The position numbers and the translations under genes were made by a program. This document shows, one piece after another, positions 1 through 8,104 of a DNA stretch of 22,237 nt (position 1 is its first letter; each line of letters opens with the position of its first letter). Source of the DNA: Kiritimatiellia bacterium (GTDB taxonomy: Bacteria > Verrucomicrobiota > Kiritimatiellia > RFP12 > UBA1067); contig CAAFYT010000039.1 in assembly GCA_900767325.1 (NCBI GenBank), positions 1 to 22,237 of the forward strand. The letters are read 5' to 3'. The notes beneath the pieces are model-generated. The model ran no database searches and was not told the DNA's origin. It was given only the letters and a program-made list of their open reading frames with translations.

Positions 1-1
1 C

Positions 2-262
2 GAGGGCAATCTCCGCATCCTCCAATACGGCTACCACCTCAAGAGCGACAACTTCTCGGAGCAGATCGTCACGGATCGCCTCTCGGTCGTCACCGAGCGC
101 GTGAAGCAGGCGGTTGTCGAGTCGAACGACAGTTTTGCCGCCGTGATCCAGGGAGTGGATGAACCGTGGGATGTGGCGCTGATCGAGCTGTGGCTTCGGG
201 AGATTCGGCGCAGCGCGAAGGGCAATATCGCTGATTTGCAGAAAAACGGAAAGCTGTTCTGA
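2..262 (+). CDS. C-terminal end of an unknown protein (5' truncated by window edge)
   Basis: An open frame enters from the left edge and ends at TGA 260-262, giving 86 residues that finish in NIADLQKNGKLF. It reads as a soluble, charged, mostly helical tail; I recognise no domain. The stop lies only 3 nt before the parA start, so the two genes are probably cotranscribed. The function cannot be assigned from this fragment. That it is coding is supported by the tight junction and by codon use like that of its neighbours. Confidence 0.6.
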   Translation, partial: EGNLRILQYGYHLKSDNFSEQIVTDRLSVVTERVKQAVVESNDSFAAVIQGVDEPWDVALIELWLREIRRSAKGNIADLQKNGKLF

Positions 263-265
263 GCC

Positions 266-1114
266 ATGGAAAGACGAACGAAGGTAATTGCAATCGCCAA
301 TCAGAAGGGCGGAGTTGGAAAGACAACGACCGTCGTGAACCTCGCGGCGGCGCTGTCCGCGCGTAAGCGGGCCGTGCTGGTCGTGGATCTCGACCCGCAG
401 GCGCACGCCACGCTGGGTCTCGGGTTGGAGAAGCGAGAGGGCATCTCGATTTACCCCGTGCTGACTGGTCAGAAGGAGATTGCGGACGTGATCCAGCCGA
501 CCAAGTGGAGCAATTTGAACGTCATTCCCTCCGAGGTCGATCTCGCGGGCGCGGAGCTCGAGTTCGGCATGCGGGAGGATCGGCTTGAGATGATCCGTAA
601 TGCCTTGAAGCCTGTAAAGGAATCGGGCGTGTTCGACTATATCATCATTGATTGCCCGCCGTCGCTCGGCATCGTGATGACATCGGCTCTAGTGGCGACG
701 GATGGCGTGCTGATCCCCATTCAGGCCGAATTCCTGGCAATGGATGGCCTAGCGCTGATCACGGGGTCGATTGCGCGCATCCAGAAGAGCGTCAACCCGA
801 ATCTGGAGCTCACTGGCATCGTCTTCACGATGGTCAATTCCGTCGCGAAGCTCACGCAGGACGTGATCAATGAGGTGCGCGCTCATTTTGGCGAGAAGGT
901 CTACGAAACGCTGATTCCTCGGAATGTGCGCGTATCCGAGTCGCCGTCGATGGGCGTGCCGGTTGTTTTCCTCGATCCGCGCTCGAAGGGGGCGGAATCG
1001 TATAAGGCGTTCGCGTGGGAGTTCCAAGCGAAGAATCCGACGCGCTTTACCAATGAAACTCAGTGTGATAATCCCGTCGCGCCCGGCGGAACCAACGCTT
1101 CCGCGCACGCTTGA
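266..1114 (+). CDS. parA: ParA/Soj-family partitioning ATPase
   Basis: A 282-residue P-loop ATPase of the ParA/MinD superfamily, which normally drives chromosome or cargo segregation on the nucleoid together with ParB. The deviant Walker A is NQKGGVGKTTT (signature Lys14, P-loop Lys19). The A' motif VVDLDPQAHATLGLGL sits near residue 40 and the Walker B IIIDCPPSLG near 127. The late motif PRNVRVSESPSMGVPV is typical of Soj. The family usually ends soon after a ...SKGAxxY... segment, at about 250-260 residues. Here about 25 further residues (FQAKNPTRF onward) are read from DNA shared with the next gene, giving a 62-nt overlap. The tail may therefore come from loss of the original stop. No Shine-Dalgarno site is visible, and no parB is in the window. 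The role could be chromosome partitioning or positioning of another cargo. Confidence 0.93.
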   Translation: MERRTKVIAIANQKGGVGKTTTVVNLAAALSARKRAVLVVDLDPQAHATLGLGLEKREGISIYPVLTGQKEIADVIQPTKWSNLNVIPSEVDLAGAELEFGMREDRLEMIRNALKPVKESGVFDYIIIDCPPSLGIVMTSALVATDGVLIPIQAEFLAMDGLALITGSIARIQKSVNPNLELTGIVFTMVNSVAKLTQDVINEVRAHFGEKVYETLIPRNVRVSESPSMGVPVVFLDPRSKGAESYKAFAWEFQAKNPTRFTNETQCDNPVAPGGTNASAHA

Positions 1115-1931
1115 GTCGGTCAAGGCGGCCGCAGCGGGGCTTGACGTTGAGATCATCGTCATTGAAGACCGCGAGTTGCGCGGGCTCCCTTGGGCGCGTA
1201 ATCAGGGGCTTGATCGCGCCACGGGAGACGTGGTCTTCTTCGTTGATGCCGACGATACGGTCAAGCGCACGTATTTTTCACGTCTCGTCGAGGTTTTGGA
1301 AGATGCCCAGGCGGATTTTGCCCTCTCCTCGTTTGAATGTGCGCCCTTGAAGCGCGATTATGATCTTGTGGGCAACGCGAATATCCGCGCGGTGATGCTG
1401 CCGGCTTTCTTCGGTTATTCGCTTGATGATGTCCGCGTTTGGAATCGGGGCGGGGCGATCAATGCGCGCCGCGAGGTCGGGGGCGTTTGCCGTTGCGCGT
1501 TTCGCCGGTCGTTTCTTGAGCGCCACGCGATTCGCTTTGACGAGGCTCTGCGCTTGTATGAGGATGCGCCGTTCATCGCCGAATGTGCGGCGCGGGCGGA
1601 GCGCGTTGCTTCGACGAGTGAGGTTCTTTATAACTATGTGCCGGGGGAGAACGGTATCATCGCGACTTCCGTCGGCACGGATCGCCATTGGGCCTACAAG
1701 CCGCTGGCGCTCAAGAATCGGCAGGCGATCGCCGCGCGCGTCGGGGGGGATGCGATGCGGCAGTTTGAGGGGAGCGCGGTCTTTTCGCTCCTGGAGCTCC
1801 TGAAGGCGCGGCGGGATTGGCGCGGCTATCTCGCCGATCCGTTCGTGAAATCGTCGTTGCGGAGATTTCCGCTTTCGCCTCGCCATCCGCTCGTGGCGCT
1901 GGGCGTGCTGTTTCTCCGCTGTTTCGCATGA
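1053..1931 (+). CDS. GT2-family glycosyltransferase
   Basis: A 292-residue GT-A fold glycosyltransferase, expected to transfer a sugar from a nucleotide-sugar donor in the cytoplasm during surface glycan assembly. It opens with MKLSVIIPSR, the family's first beta strand. It carries the metal-binding DAD at residues 65-67 (VFFVDADD) and a likely catalytic acidic pair Glu170-Asp171 in LYEDAPF. I chose ATG 1053 because the family fold begins exactly there; the open frame extends upstream to 924 but that stretch is Arg-rich shadow sequence. The start lies inside parA (62-nt overlap). The end overlaps the next gene by ATGA. No membrane segment is evident. Donor and acceptor cannot be inferred. Confidence 0.88.
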   Translation: MKLSVIIPSRPAEPTLPRTLESVKAAAAGLDVEIIVIEDRELRGLPWARNQGLDRATGDVVFFVDADDTVKRTYFSRLVEVLEDAQADFALSSFECAPLKRDYDLVGNANIRAVMLPAFFGYSLDDVRVWNRGGAINARREVGGVCRCAFRRSFLERHAIRFDEALRLYEDAPFIAECAARAERVASTSEVLYNYVPGENGIIATSVGTDRHWAYKPLALKNRQAIAARVGGDAMRQFEGSAVFSLLELLKARRDWRGYLADPFVKSSLRRFPLSPRHPLVALGVLFLRCFA

Positions 1932-2722
1932 TACTCCTTTCGATCGTCATTCCCACGAAGAACGAGGAGCGTAACATTGGCGCCTGCCTTGCGGCGTTTG
2001 CGCCCTTCGAAGGCGAGGTCGAACTCATCGTCGTGGACAATTTCTCCTCGGATGCGACGCGGCGGATCGCCGCGGAGAAGGGGGCGAGGGTTCTCGAATG
2101 TGGTCCCGAGCGTTGCGCCCAGCGCAACTTCGGTTGGCGCGCTGCGCGGGGCGAATTCGTCATGTTTGTCGATGCCGACATGATCGTGCCGGACGAGACG
2201 ATACGCGAGATTGTGTCGCTTCTCCCGTCTTGCGACGCGCTTTATGTGCGTGAGGTTCGCGTGGGGCGCTCGTTTCGCATTCGGGCGCGAAACTTTGAGC
2301 GATCCTTCTACGACGGCACGGTGATCGACGCGTTGCGCGTGGTCAGGCGCGATCTGCTGGAGAAAACAGGTGGATATGACGAGGGTCTGATTGCCTGTGA
2401 GGATTGGGATCTCGATCGGCGGCTTCTCGCTCTCGGTGCGCGAACTGCCCAGACGATGCATGCGCTTTGTCATAACGAGGCGCAGCAGAGTCTCGCCGTG
2501 CTCCTCAGGAAGAAGGCCTACTACTCGGCGTCGGTCGCGGCCTATCGCAGGAAGTGGGGCGATGATCCGCGCTGCCGTCACCAGCTCGGGTTCGCGCATC
2601 GGTATTTCGGCGTGTTTCTTGAAAAAGGCAAGTGGCGGAAGCTTTTCAGCCATCCGGTTCTTGCCCTCGTCATGTATTTCGAGCGAATCGCGGTCGGCTT
2701 GACCTATCTGGTGAAAAGATGA
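1928..2722 (+). CDS. GT2-family glycosyltransferase
   Basis: A 264-residue GT-A glycosyltransferase starting MILLSIVIPTKNEERN. It has VVDNFSSD near residue 36, DAD at 82-84 (MFVDADMIVP), and Glu158-Asp159 in CEDWDLDRRL as the probable catalytic acid region. It resembles the short bacterial GT2 enzymes of exopolysaccharide and lipid-linked oligosaccharide loci. The start overlaps the previous stop as ATGA (1928-1931), which favours translational reinitiation; no separate Shine-Dalgarno site is visible. The end overlaps the next gene in the same way. Two adjacent but divergent GT2 genes suggest sequential sugar additions. Confidence 0.88.
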   Translation: MILLSIVIPTKNEERNIGACLAAFAPFEGEVELIVVDNFSSDATRRIAAEKGARVLECGPERCAQRNFGWRAARGEFVMFVDADMIVPDETIREIVSLLPSCDALYVREVRVGRSFRIRARNFERSFYDGTVIDALRVVRRDLLEKTGGYDEGLIACEDWDLDRRLLALGARTAQTMHALCHNEAQQSLAVLLRKKAYYSASVAAYRRKWGDDPRCRHQLGFAHRYFGVFLEKGKWRKLFSHPVLALVMYFERIAVGLTYLVKR

Positions 2723-3126
2723 ACAGAATCGAAAAGGCGGAAGAGCTCTTTTTGAGCGGTTGCAATTGTGCGCAGGCGGTTTTTGCCGCCTTTGCGGACG
2801 AATTTGGACTCGACGAAGAGCTGGCGAAGCGCGTTTCATGCGGGCTTGGCGGTGGCGTGGGGCGTCTGCGCGAGGTTTGTGGCGCCGTGACGGGCGCGGC
2901 GTTGGTGATCGGCATGCGCAAGGGTCCGGATAAGGCAGCCGCCTATCCTGATGTGCAGGACTTCTGTGCGAAGTTCAAGGGCGAATGCGGTTCGATTGTC
3001 TGCAGGGAGCTCCTCTCGGGCGTTGGCGCAAGCGAAGGCGGCGCTCCCGAGGCGCGCACGAGCGAGTACTATCGCAAGCGTCCCTGCGTGGAACTGGTCA
3101 AGCTCGCGGCCGCGCTGATTTCATGA
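2719..3126 (+). CDS. C_GCAxxG_C_C family Cys-rich protein
   Basis: A 135-residue small protein of the C_GCAxxG_C_C family, whose members are putative redox or metal-binding proteins of unknown biochemical function. The family's spaced cysteines are present: SGCNCAQAV (Cys15, Cys17), then VSCGLGGGVGRL, CGAVTGA, GECGSIVCRELL and RPCVELV. The ATG at 2719 overlaps the preceding stop (ATGA) and begins the family fold, so the longer upstream frame was discarded. It sits inside a run of glycosyltransferases with ATGA overlaps on both sides. It is therefore cotranscribed with the glycan genes, although the family itself is not known to act on glycans. Confidence 0.88.
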   Translation: MNRIEKAEELFLSGCNCAQAVFAAFADEFGLDEELAKRVSCGLGGGVGRLREVCGAVTGAALVIGMRKGPDKAAAYPDVQDFCAKFKGECGSIVCRELLSGVGASEGGAPEARTSEYYRKRPCVELVKLAAALIS

Positions 3127-3857
3127 CTGGTGACTGCACAGTGCTGGTGACGAGCTGTGACGCCTATCGAGACGTGGAGCGGCCTTTCCTCACGCTCTTT
3201 CGCCGATACTGGCCGGATTGTCCTTTCGAGCTGGTGGTCGTTGGCGAAAGCGGAGCCGAGGAGGGCTTCGACCGCGCGATTCTTACGGGTCGCGGCAAGA
3301 CCTGGTCGCAGATGCTCGTCGAGGCGTTGGATGCGATCTCGACGCCCTATGTGCTGATGCTGATGAATGACTACTACCTGGAAAGGCCCGTTGATACCGC
3401 GCTGATTCTGCGACGGCTCGGCGAGGCAAAGGCAGCAGATGCGCTCAACTATCGGCTTGACCCCGATCCGCCGCGCGCCGTGAAGAACACGGCCTATTCC
3501 GTCTCTTGCAAGGTTGGAATCTGGAATCGCGCCTTTCTGCGCGACTTGGCGACAAAGACGGGCAGCGCGTGGGAATTCGAGCGCTACGGGAGTTATCTGT
3601 TCGATCTGGAGGATAAGCGACCGCTGCTCGTTTCGGAGCGTCCTGAATTTCCCTTCTTTGACATGCTGCATAGCGGCTATCTGGAGTCCTACGGCGCACG
3701 GCTTCTCGTGCGCGAGGGCATTGATCGTGCGCTTCTGAAGCGCACTGAGGCGCCGTTCTGTTTTAAGGTCAAGACGTTCTTCAAGACATTTGTCTTTCGT
3801 CTCTGTCCGAACCTCGTTGTATCCGTGCAGAATATCTTTAATATCGGCAAGAGGTGA
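3123..3857 (+). CDS. Putative GT-A-like glycosyltransferase of a polysaccharide locus
   Basis: A 244-residue protein. Its N-terminus (CTVLVTSCDAYRDVERPF) and the segment PYVLMLMNDYYLERPV resemble an atypical glycosyltransferase family in capsule and O-antigen clusters, which has a [D/N]DYFL-type motif in place of DXD. The later pattern SCKVGIWNRAFLRDL followed by SAWEFERYGS matches the same group as I remember it. ATG 3123 overlaps the upstream stop (ATGA), and the fold begins there. It lies between other transferases in one coupled run. The family assignment is by motif memory only; donor and acceptor are unknown, and it could be a non-transferase relative. Confidence 0.7.
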   Translation: MTGDCTVLVTSCDAYRDVERPFLTLFRRYWPDCPFELVVVGESGAEEGFDRAILTGRGKTWSQMLVEALDAISTPYVLMLMNDYYLERPVDTALILRRLGEAKAADALNYRLDPDPPRAVKNTAYSVSCKVGIWNRAFLRDLATKTGSAWEFERYGSYLFDLEDKRPLLVSERPEFPFFDMLHSGYLESYGARLLVREGIDRALLKRTEAPFCFKVKTFFKTFVFRLCPNLVVSVQNIFNIGKR

Positions 3858-5026
3858 TGAAGGTACTCTGGATACTCAATGGTTGCGGACTTGAGGGCCG
3901 CGAGATTACTGGCGCTCCGGTCCGCTTCCACGAGATCTCGCGTCGCTTCGCCGCGCGGGGCGTCGAGCAGCAGGTGATGACGACTCCTGGCGGCGCGATG
4001 CTCCTTGAGACGCTCGGCTCGAAGGAACCGAGGGTCGTTGTGGCGGCATCGATCTTTCTGAAGCGCGAGCCGTGCCGGGCGTTCAGGTTTTGGAGTTATC
4101 TCGTCAGTGCGTTTGCCGGCCGTAGGGCGCGCGCGGAATTGAGGCGCGCCGATGTTGTGATCTCCGTAAGCGACTATTTCTGCGATGTTGCGCCGGCGCT
4201 CGCGATTCGGCGGCGTTGGAGCGCGCGATGGATCGCCTGGACGCATCACGCCGAGGGTGGGAGTGGAGCTCGCTCGGGGCGGCGGCTGACGGCGAAAGTG
4301 ACGCGCGCCATGCAAAACTGGAGCTATCGCCGAATAGCGTGCTTCGCCGATTTGGTAGGGGTGCTCGATTCGCCCGGAGGGGACGAGAGCGCCGAGCGAC
4401 TTCTCGCCTTCGGTCTTGCGGCGGCACGACTCAGGCGAATGCGCAATGGCGTGGATTTCTCCGGTATTCGCGCAACGCCAAAGCCGGCAACTCAAGCGGT
4501 TGATGCCGTTCTCGTCGGGATTCGTCCGGGCAAGGGGCTTTCGGACATTCTCCCCATATGGCGTAGGGTTCTCGAACTGCGCCCTCGGAGCACGCTCCAG
4601 TTGATGGGCGGTATGAGCGGATGCGAAGGGCTGTTGGGCGAGATCAAGCGCACGGGGCTTGGCGAGTCAATTAGGGTGTTTCGTCCGCAAGGCGGTTTTT
4701 TGACGGGCGCGGCGTATTGGGCAAAACTCAAGGAGGCGAAGGTTCTCTTCGCGCCGAGTCCATGGGAGGGGTGGGGTATCGTTGTGTGCGAGGCGATGGC
4801 GGCGTCGGTGGCGGTTGTGGCATATGATCTTGCAACATACCAGCGGATCTATCCGGGCGCCTACGAGGCGATACCCTGCGGTGATCGCGAGGCGTTCGCT
4901 CGGGCGATTGTTCGCATTCTCGACGATGAGCAGCGGAGAGCCAATCTTTGCGCGGAGGGGTTGAAAACCGCAGCGCGCTACGATTGGGAGGCAATCGCCG
5001 AACAAGACTACGAGGTGTTGGGATGA
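3857..5026 (+). CDS. GT4-family glycosyltransferase (GT-B fold)
   Basis: A 389-residue GT-B glycosyltransferase. The N-terminal half (MKVLWILNGCGLEGREITGA, then FHEISRRFAARG) is the acceptor-side Rossmann domain. The C-terminal half holds the donor-site EX7E motif PSPWEGWGIVVCEAMA with Glu304 and Glu312, the hallmark of the retaining GT4 family. A GTG at 3854 would add one residue and make a GTGA overlap. I prefer ATG 3857 (TGATG junction) because GAGG at 3851-3854 can act as a very close ribosome site and the family begins MKVL. The end overlaps the next gene by ATGA. No transmembrane segment is seen, so it is likely cytosolic or peripheral at the membrane. Confidence 0.88.
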   Translation: MKVLWILNGCGLEGREITGAPVRFHEISRRFAARGVEQQVMTTPGGAMLLETLGSKEPRVVVAASIFLKREPCRAFRFWSYLVSAFAGRRARAELRRADVVISVSDYFCDVAPALAIRRRWSARWIAWTHHAEGGSGARSGRRLTAKVTRAMQNWSYRRIACFADLVGVLDSPGGDESAERLLAFGLAAARLRRMRNGVDFSGIRATPKPATQAVDAVLVGIRPGKGLSDILPIWRRVLELRPRSTLQLMGGMSGCEGLLGEIKRTGLGESIRVFRPQGGFLTGAAYWAKLKEAKVLFAPSPWEGWGIVVCEAMAASVAVVAYDLATYQRIYPGAYEAIPCGDREAFARAIVRILDDEQRRANLCAEGLKTAARYDWEAIAEQDYEVLG

Positions 5027-6027
5027 GCGAGAAGTCGAATCGGCTTTCCGTGTTGATCGTCACATGGGATGGCGATGCACTCCTGACGCGGTGCCTTGAT
5101 TCAATCGTTGCGGCGCGGGGTGAGTTGCCCGAGATTGTGGTTGTCGATAACGCAGACCTCGCCTCAACGCGAGAATTGGTCGCGCGGTATGCGGGCGCGA
5201 AATATGTTCCCTCGCCGACAAATCTCGGCTTCGCCGGCGGCAACAACCTCGGACTTTCGCGGTGTACCGGCGAGTACATCGTGCTACTGAACAACGATAC
5301 CGAAGTCGAGGCCGATTCGTTTACGCAGCTCGTTTGCTTCGCCGATGCCCATCCTGCGGCAGGAGCCGTTCAGGGGAGGATTGTTCGGGACGACGGACGG
5401 CTCGATTACTGCGGCATGGATATGTCGCCAATTGGCCAAATGGCGGCACGAGGGCTTTGCGAAGAGAGAACTGATCTGCGCTTCGCCCAGCCGTATCGAG
5501 TCTGCGCGGCAAGCGGGGCGTTCATGCTCGTGCGGCGCTCGGCCATCCGGGCGATGGGCGATCGGTTGTTTCGTGATGAGTTCAAGTCGTATTATGAGGA
5601 TGTCGACTTGTGCATTCGCCTGTGGATGTGCGGTTACGAGGTGTGGTATTGTCCAACAGCTCCCGTTTTGCACCATGGCGGCATGACGGCTCGTCGTCTG
5701 GCTCTTTCGGGCGTTGCGGAGCAGGGCTTCTGCAACCGGTGGTATTCGATTCTCATGTCGTGGGGGATTCTCGGGCGACTCTATCTTCTGCCGCAGCTGT
5801 TCGTTCTTCTTTTTGGCCATGCATTCTTTTCGCTTTTGCGTGGCGATGCGACGATGCTCGCAATGCAGACGAGGGTCTTGGGGAAGGTCTTTTCGCGTCG
5901 TAAGGCGATTCGGAGTGAGCGGAAGCGCTTCTTGCCGCTTCGCAAGCGTTCGGATCTTTCTGTTTTTCGGCAAATCATCGTGCATCAGCCTTGGTCGTAT
6001 TATCGGCGGCTTCTAGCTACGACTTGA
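5023..6027 (+). CDS. GT2-family glycosyltransferase, rhamnosyltransferase-like
   Basis: A 334-residue GT2 enzyme of the rhamnosyltransferase/WbbL-like subgroup. It starts with LSVLIVTWDGDALLTRCLDS, then NLGFAGGNNLGLSR and LLNNDTEV (Asn-Asn-Asp-Thr replacing a simple DXD, near residues 90-93). The conserved YYEDVDLCIRL carries Glu192, Asp193 and Asp195, and LHHGG follows. After the catalytic part a hydrophobic stretch (GILGRLYLLPQLFVLLFGHA) and a basic tail suggest membrane association. The ATG overlaps the upstream stop (ATGA). It is the last gene of the glycan run; a 63-nt gap carrying the uvrB promoter follows. Confidence 0.9.
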   Translation: MSEKSNRLSVLIVTWDGDALLTRCLDSIVAARGELPEIVVVDNADLASTRELVARYAGAKYVPSPTNLGFAGGNNLGLSRCTGEYIVLLNNDTEVEADSFTQLVCFADAHPAAGAVQGRIVRDDGRLDYCGMDMSPIGQMAARGLCEERTDLRFAQPYRVCAASGAFMLVRRSAIRAMGDRLFRDEFKSYYEDVDLCIRLWMCGYEVWYCPTAPVLHHGGMTARRLALSGVAEQGFCNRWYSILMSWGILGRLYLLPQLFVLLFGHAFFSLLRGDATMLAMQTRVLGKVFSRRKAIRSERKRFLPLRKRSDLSVFRQIIVHQPWSYYRRLLATT

Positions 6028-6072
6028 CGCGCGCCGCCCCTCGTTTGGAGTTGGAGCTGCGGGGGCGAGTTG

Positions 6073-6081
6073 TGGTATAAT
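6073..6081 (+). promoter_or_regulatory. Extended -10 promoter of uvrB
   Basis: TGGTATAAT is a perfect extended -10 element (TG 6073-6074, TATAAT 6076-6081). No good -35 hexamer is seen at the usual distance. Transcription would begin near 6087-6089, which is 2-10 nt before the candidate ATG codons at 6091 and 6097, so the message should be leaderless or nearly so. Confidence 0.8.
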
Positions 6082-6090
6082 ACGTCTGCC

Positions 6091-8034
6091 ATGGGCATGT
6101 TCAAGATTCATTCCGAGTTCTCTCCGACGGGCGATCAGCCCGAGGCGATTGAGACGCTTTACCGCGCTCTCGTGCAGGGCGAACGACGCCTTGTGTTGCA
6201 GGGTGTCACCGGCTCTGGCAAGACCTTCACCATCGCGAATCTCATTGCGAAGTGGAATCGTCCGACGCTGATCCTTTCGCACAACAAGACCCTTGCCGCC
6301 CAGCTTTTTGCCGAACTGAAGGAGTTCTTTCCCGAGAATGCGGTCGAGTACTTCATCTCCTACTACGACTACTACCAGCCCGAGGCCTACATTCCGCAGA
6401 CCGACACCTACATTGAGAAGGACGCCGCCATCAACAATGAGATCGAGCGCTATCGTCTCGCCGCCACGAACGCCCTCATCGCCCGACGGGATGTCATCGT
6501 CGTCGCTTCCGTCAGTTGCATTTACGGGCTTGGCGAGAGCGATGAATACCGCGATCTCGCGATCAGCTTCAAGGTCGGCGAGCGGCGCACGCGCGCGGAG
6601 TTGGTCGCGCGTCTCGTCGAGGCCCAGTATGTGCGCAACGACTACGATTTCCAGCCTGGGTTCTTTCGTGTGCGCGGAGACGTGCTCGACATTTTCCCCG
6701 CCTACGAGACGGCGGCGCTTCGCGTAGAGTTTTTCGGCGATGCGATCGAATCAATCCGCATGCTCGACCCTCTGACCGGCAAATGCGGCGTGACGATGCC
6801 CGCCGCTGTCGTGACGCCCGCCAAGCAGTTCGTGATGGGCAAGGAGAAGTTCGCCGCAGCGTTTGCGCGTATCGAGGCGGAACTGGACGAACGGCTCAGA
6901 TTCTTCGCCTCGAAGGGCAGGCTTCTCGAAGCGCAGCGCCTCAGGGAGCGCACAGAATACGACATCGAGATGATGCGCGAGCTCGGCTACTGCAATGGCA
7001 TCGAGAACTATTCGCGTCCGCTCTCGGGCCGCGCGCCGGGTTCGGCTCCAGAATGCCTCATCGATTACTTTTCCGACGATTTCCTCACCATTATCGATGA
7101 GAGCCACGCCTCCGTTCCGCAGGTTCGTGCGATGTACAACGGCGATCAGGCGCGCAAGGCCAAGCTCGTTGACTACGGTTTTCGCCTGCCGAGCGCCAAG
7201 GACAACCGTCCGCTGACCTTCGACGAATTCAACCGCAAGGTCGGGCAGATCGTCTATTGCTCGGCGACACCGGGCGACTACGAGCTCGCACAGGCGGGGG
7301 GCGTCGCGGAGCAGGTGATTCGTCCGACCGGACTTCTCGATCCGCTGGTCGAACTGCGTCCGCTGAAGGGGCAGATCGACGATCTCATTGCCGAGGTGAG
7401 TGCGCTCGGGCGGGGCGAGCGTGCGCTCGTCACGACGCTGACCAAGCGAGGCGCGGAGGATCTCACTGCCTATCTGCGCGAGATAGGGGTTTGCGTCGAG
7501 TACTTGCACAGCGACATCGATGCGATCGAGCGCGTGGCGATTCTTCAGCGCCTTCGCAAGGGCGAGTTCGACGTGCTCATCGGCATCAACCTTCTGCGCG
7601 AGGGCCTCGACCTGCCTGAGGTCGCGCTGGTTGCGATTCTGGATGCGGACAAGGAGGGGTTTCTTCGATCGACCACATCGTTGGTGCAGACGGCGGGGCG
7701 CGCGGCGCGTCATGAGCGCGGCCGGGTCCTGCTCTATGCTGATCACGAGACGGATGCGATCCGCGATCTTCTGCGCATCACGAAGCAGCATCGGGATAAG
7801 CAGCTCAAGTACAATGCCGAACATCGTATCGTTCCGAAGTCGGTCAAGCGCGCGATCAACGAGTCCGCCTACGTGTTCAAGGCCAATCGCCCGAAGGACG
7901 CCCCCGAGATTCCCGAGTCACACATCACGATCGCAGAACTTACGCGCGACATGCTCGAGGCGGCGGACAATCTCGAGTTCGAGCGCGCCGCGTATCTGCG
8001 CGACCAAATCGCCTCGCTGAAGAAGAGTCGTTAA
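6091..8034 (+). CDS. uvrB: UvrABC system protein B (excinuclease helicase subunit)
   Basis: A 647-residue UvrB, the damage-verifying subunit of nucleotide excision repair, which is loaded by UvrA and recruits UvrC. The Walker A is GVTGSGKTFT (Lys44). The damage-probing beta-hairpin region YYDYYQPEAYIPQTDTYIEK is intact. The Walker B is IIDESHASVPQ (Asp336-Glu337). Helicase motifs TTLTKRGAEDL and LREGLDLPEVALVAILDADK are present. A C-terminal UVR domain (MLEAADNLEFERAAYLRDQI) can contact UvrC. The length fits the family. The start is ATG 6091 (MGMFKIHSEF) or 6097 (MFKIHSEF); the open frame reaches back across the promoter from a TTG at 6070, which is unlikely to be used. No Shine-Dalgarno site is present, as expected for a leaderless message. 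Confidence 0.97.
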   Translation: MGMFKIHSEFSPTGDQPEAIETLYRALVQGERRLVLQGVTGSGKTFTIANLIAKWNRPTLILSHNKTLAAQLFAELKEFFPENAVEYFISYYDYYQPEAYIPQTDTYIEKDAAINNEIERYRLAATNALIARRDVIVVASVSCIYGLGESDEYRDLAISFKVGERRTRAELVARLVEAQYVRNDYDFQPGFFRVRGDVLDIFPAYETAALRVEFFGDAIESIRMLDPLTGKCGVTMPAAVVTPAKQFVMGKEKFAAAFARIEAELDERLRFFASKGRLLEAQRLRERTEYDIEMMRELGYCNGIENYSRPLSGRAPGSAPECLIDYFSDDFLTIIDESHASVPQVRAMYNGDQARKAKLVDYGFRLPSAKDNRPLTFDEFNRKVGQIVYCSATPGDYELAQAGGVAEQVIRPTGLLDPLVELRPLKGQIDDLIAEVSALGRGERALVTTLTKRGAEDLTAYLREIGVCVEYLHSDIDAIERVAILQRLRKGEFDVLIGINLLREGLDLPEVALVAILDADKEGFLRSTTSLVQTAGRAARHERGRVLLYADHETDAIRDLLRITKQHRDKQLKYNAEHRIVPKSVKRAINESAYVFKANRPKDAPEIPESHITIAELTRDMLEAADNLEFERAAYLRDQIASLKKSR

Positions 8035-8075
8035 ACACCCGTGAAAACGCTCGTAAAAATTCTTAAAAATCCCCC

Positions 8076-8104
8076 TTGCAATTCGGTGGGGTAAAGTGTA
8101 TAAT
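8076..8104 (+). promoter_or_regulatory. Sigma-70-type promoter of the mraZ cluster
   Basis: The -35 is TTGCAA at 8076-8081 and the -10 is TATAAT at 8099-8104, with an ideal 17-nt spacer. Transcription would start near 8111, only a few bases before the mraZ ATG at 8116, so the leader is very short. It drives mraZ-rsmH-ftsL-ftsI. Confidence 0.85.

Noticed and set aside
6028..6072. CGCCCC / GGGGCG repeat between the last glycosyltransferase and uvrB as a terminator
   Set aside because: A short stem, long loop and no T-run; not enough to call.
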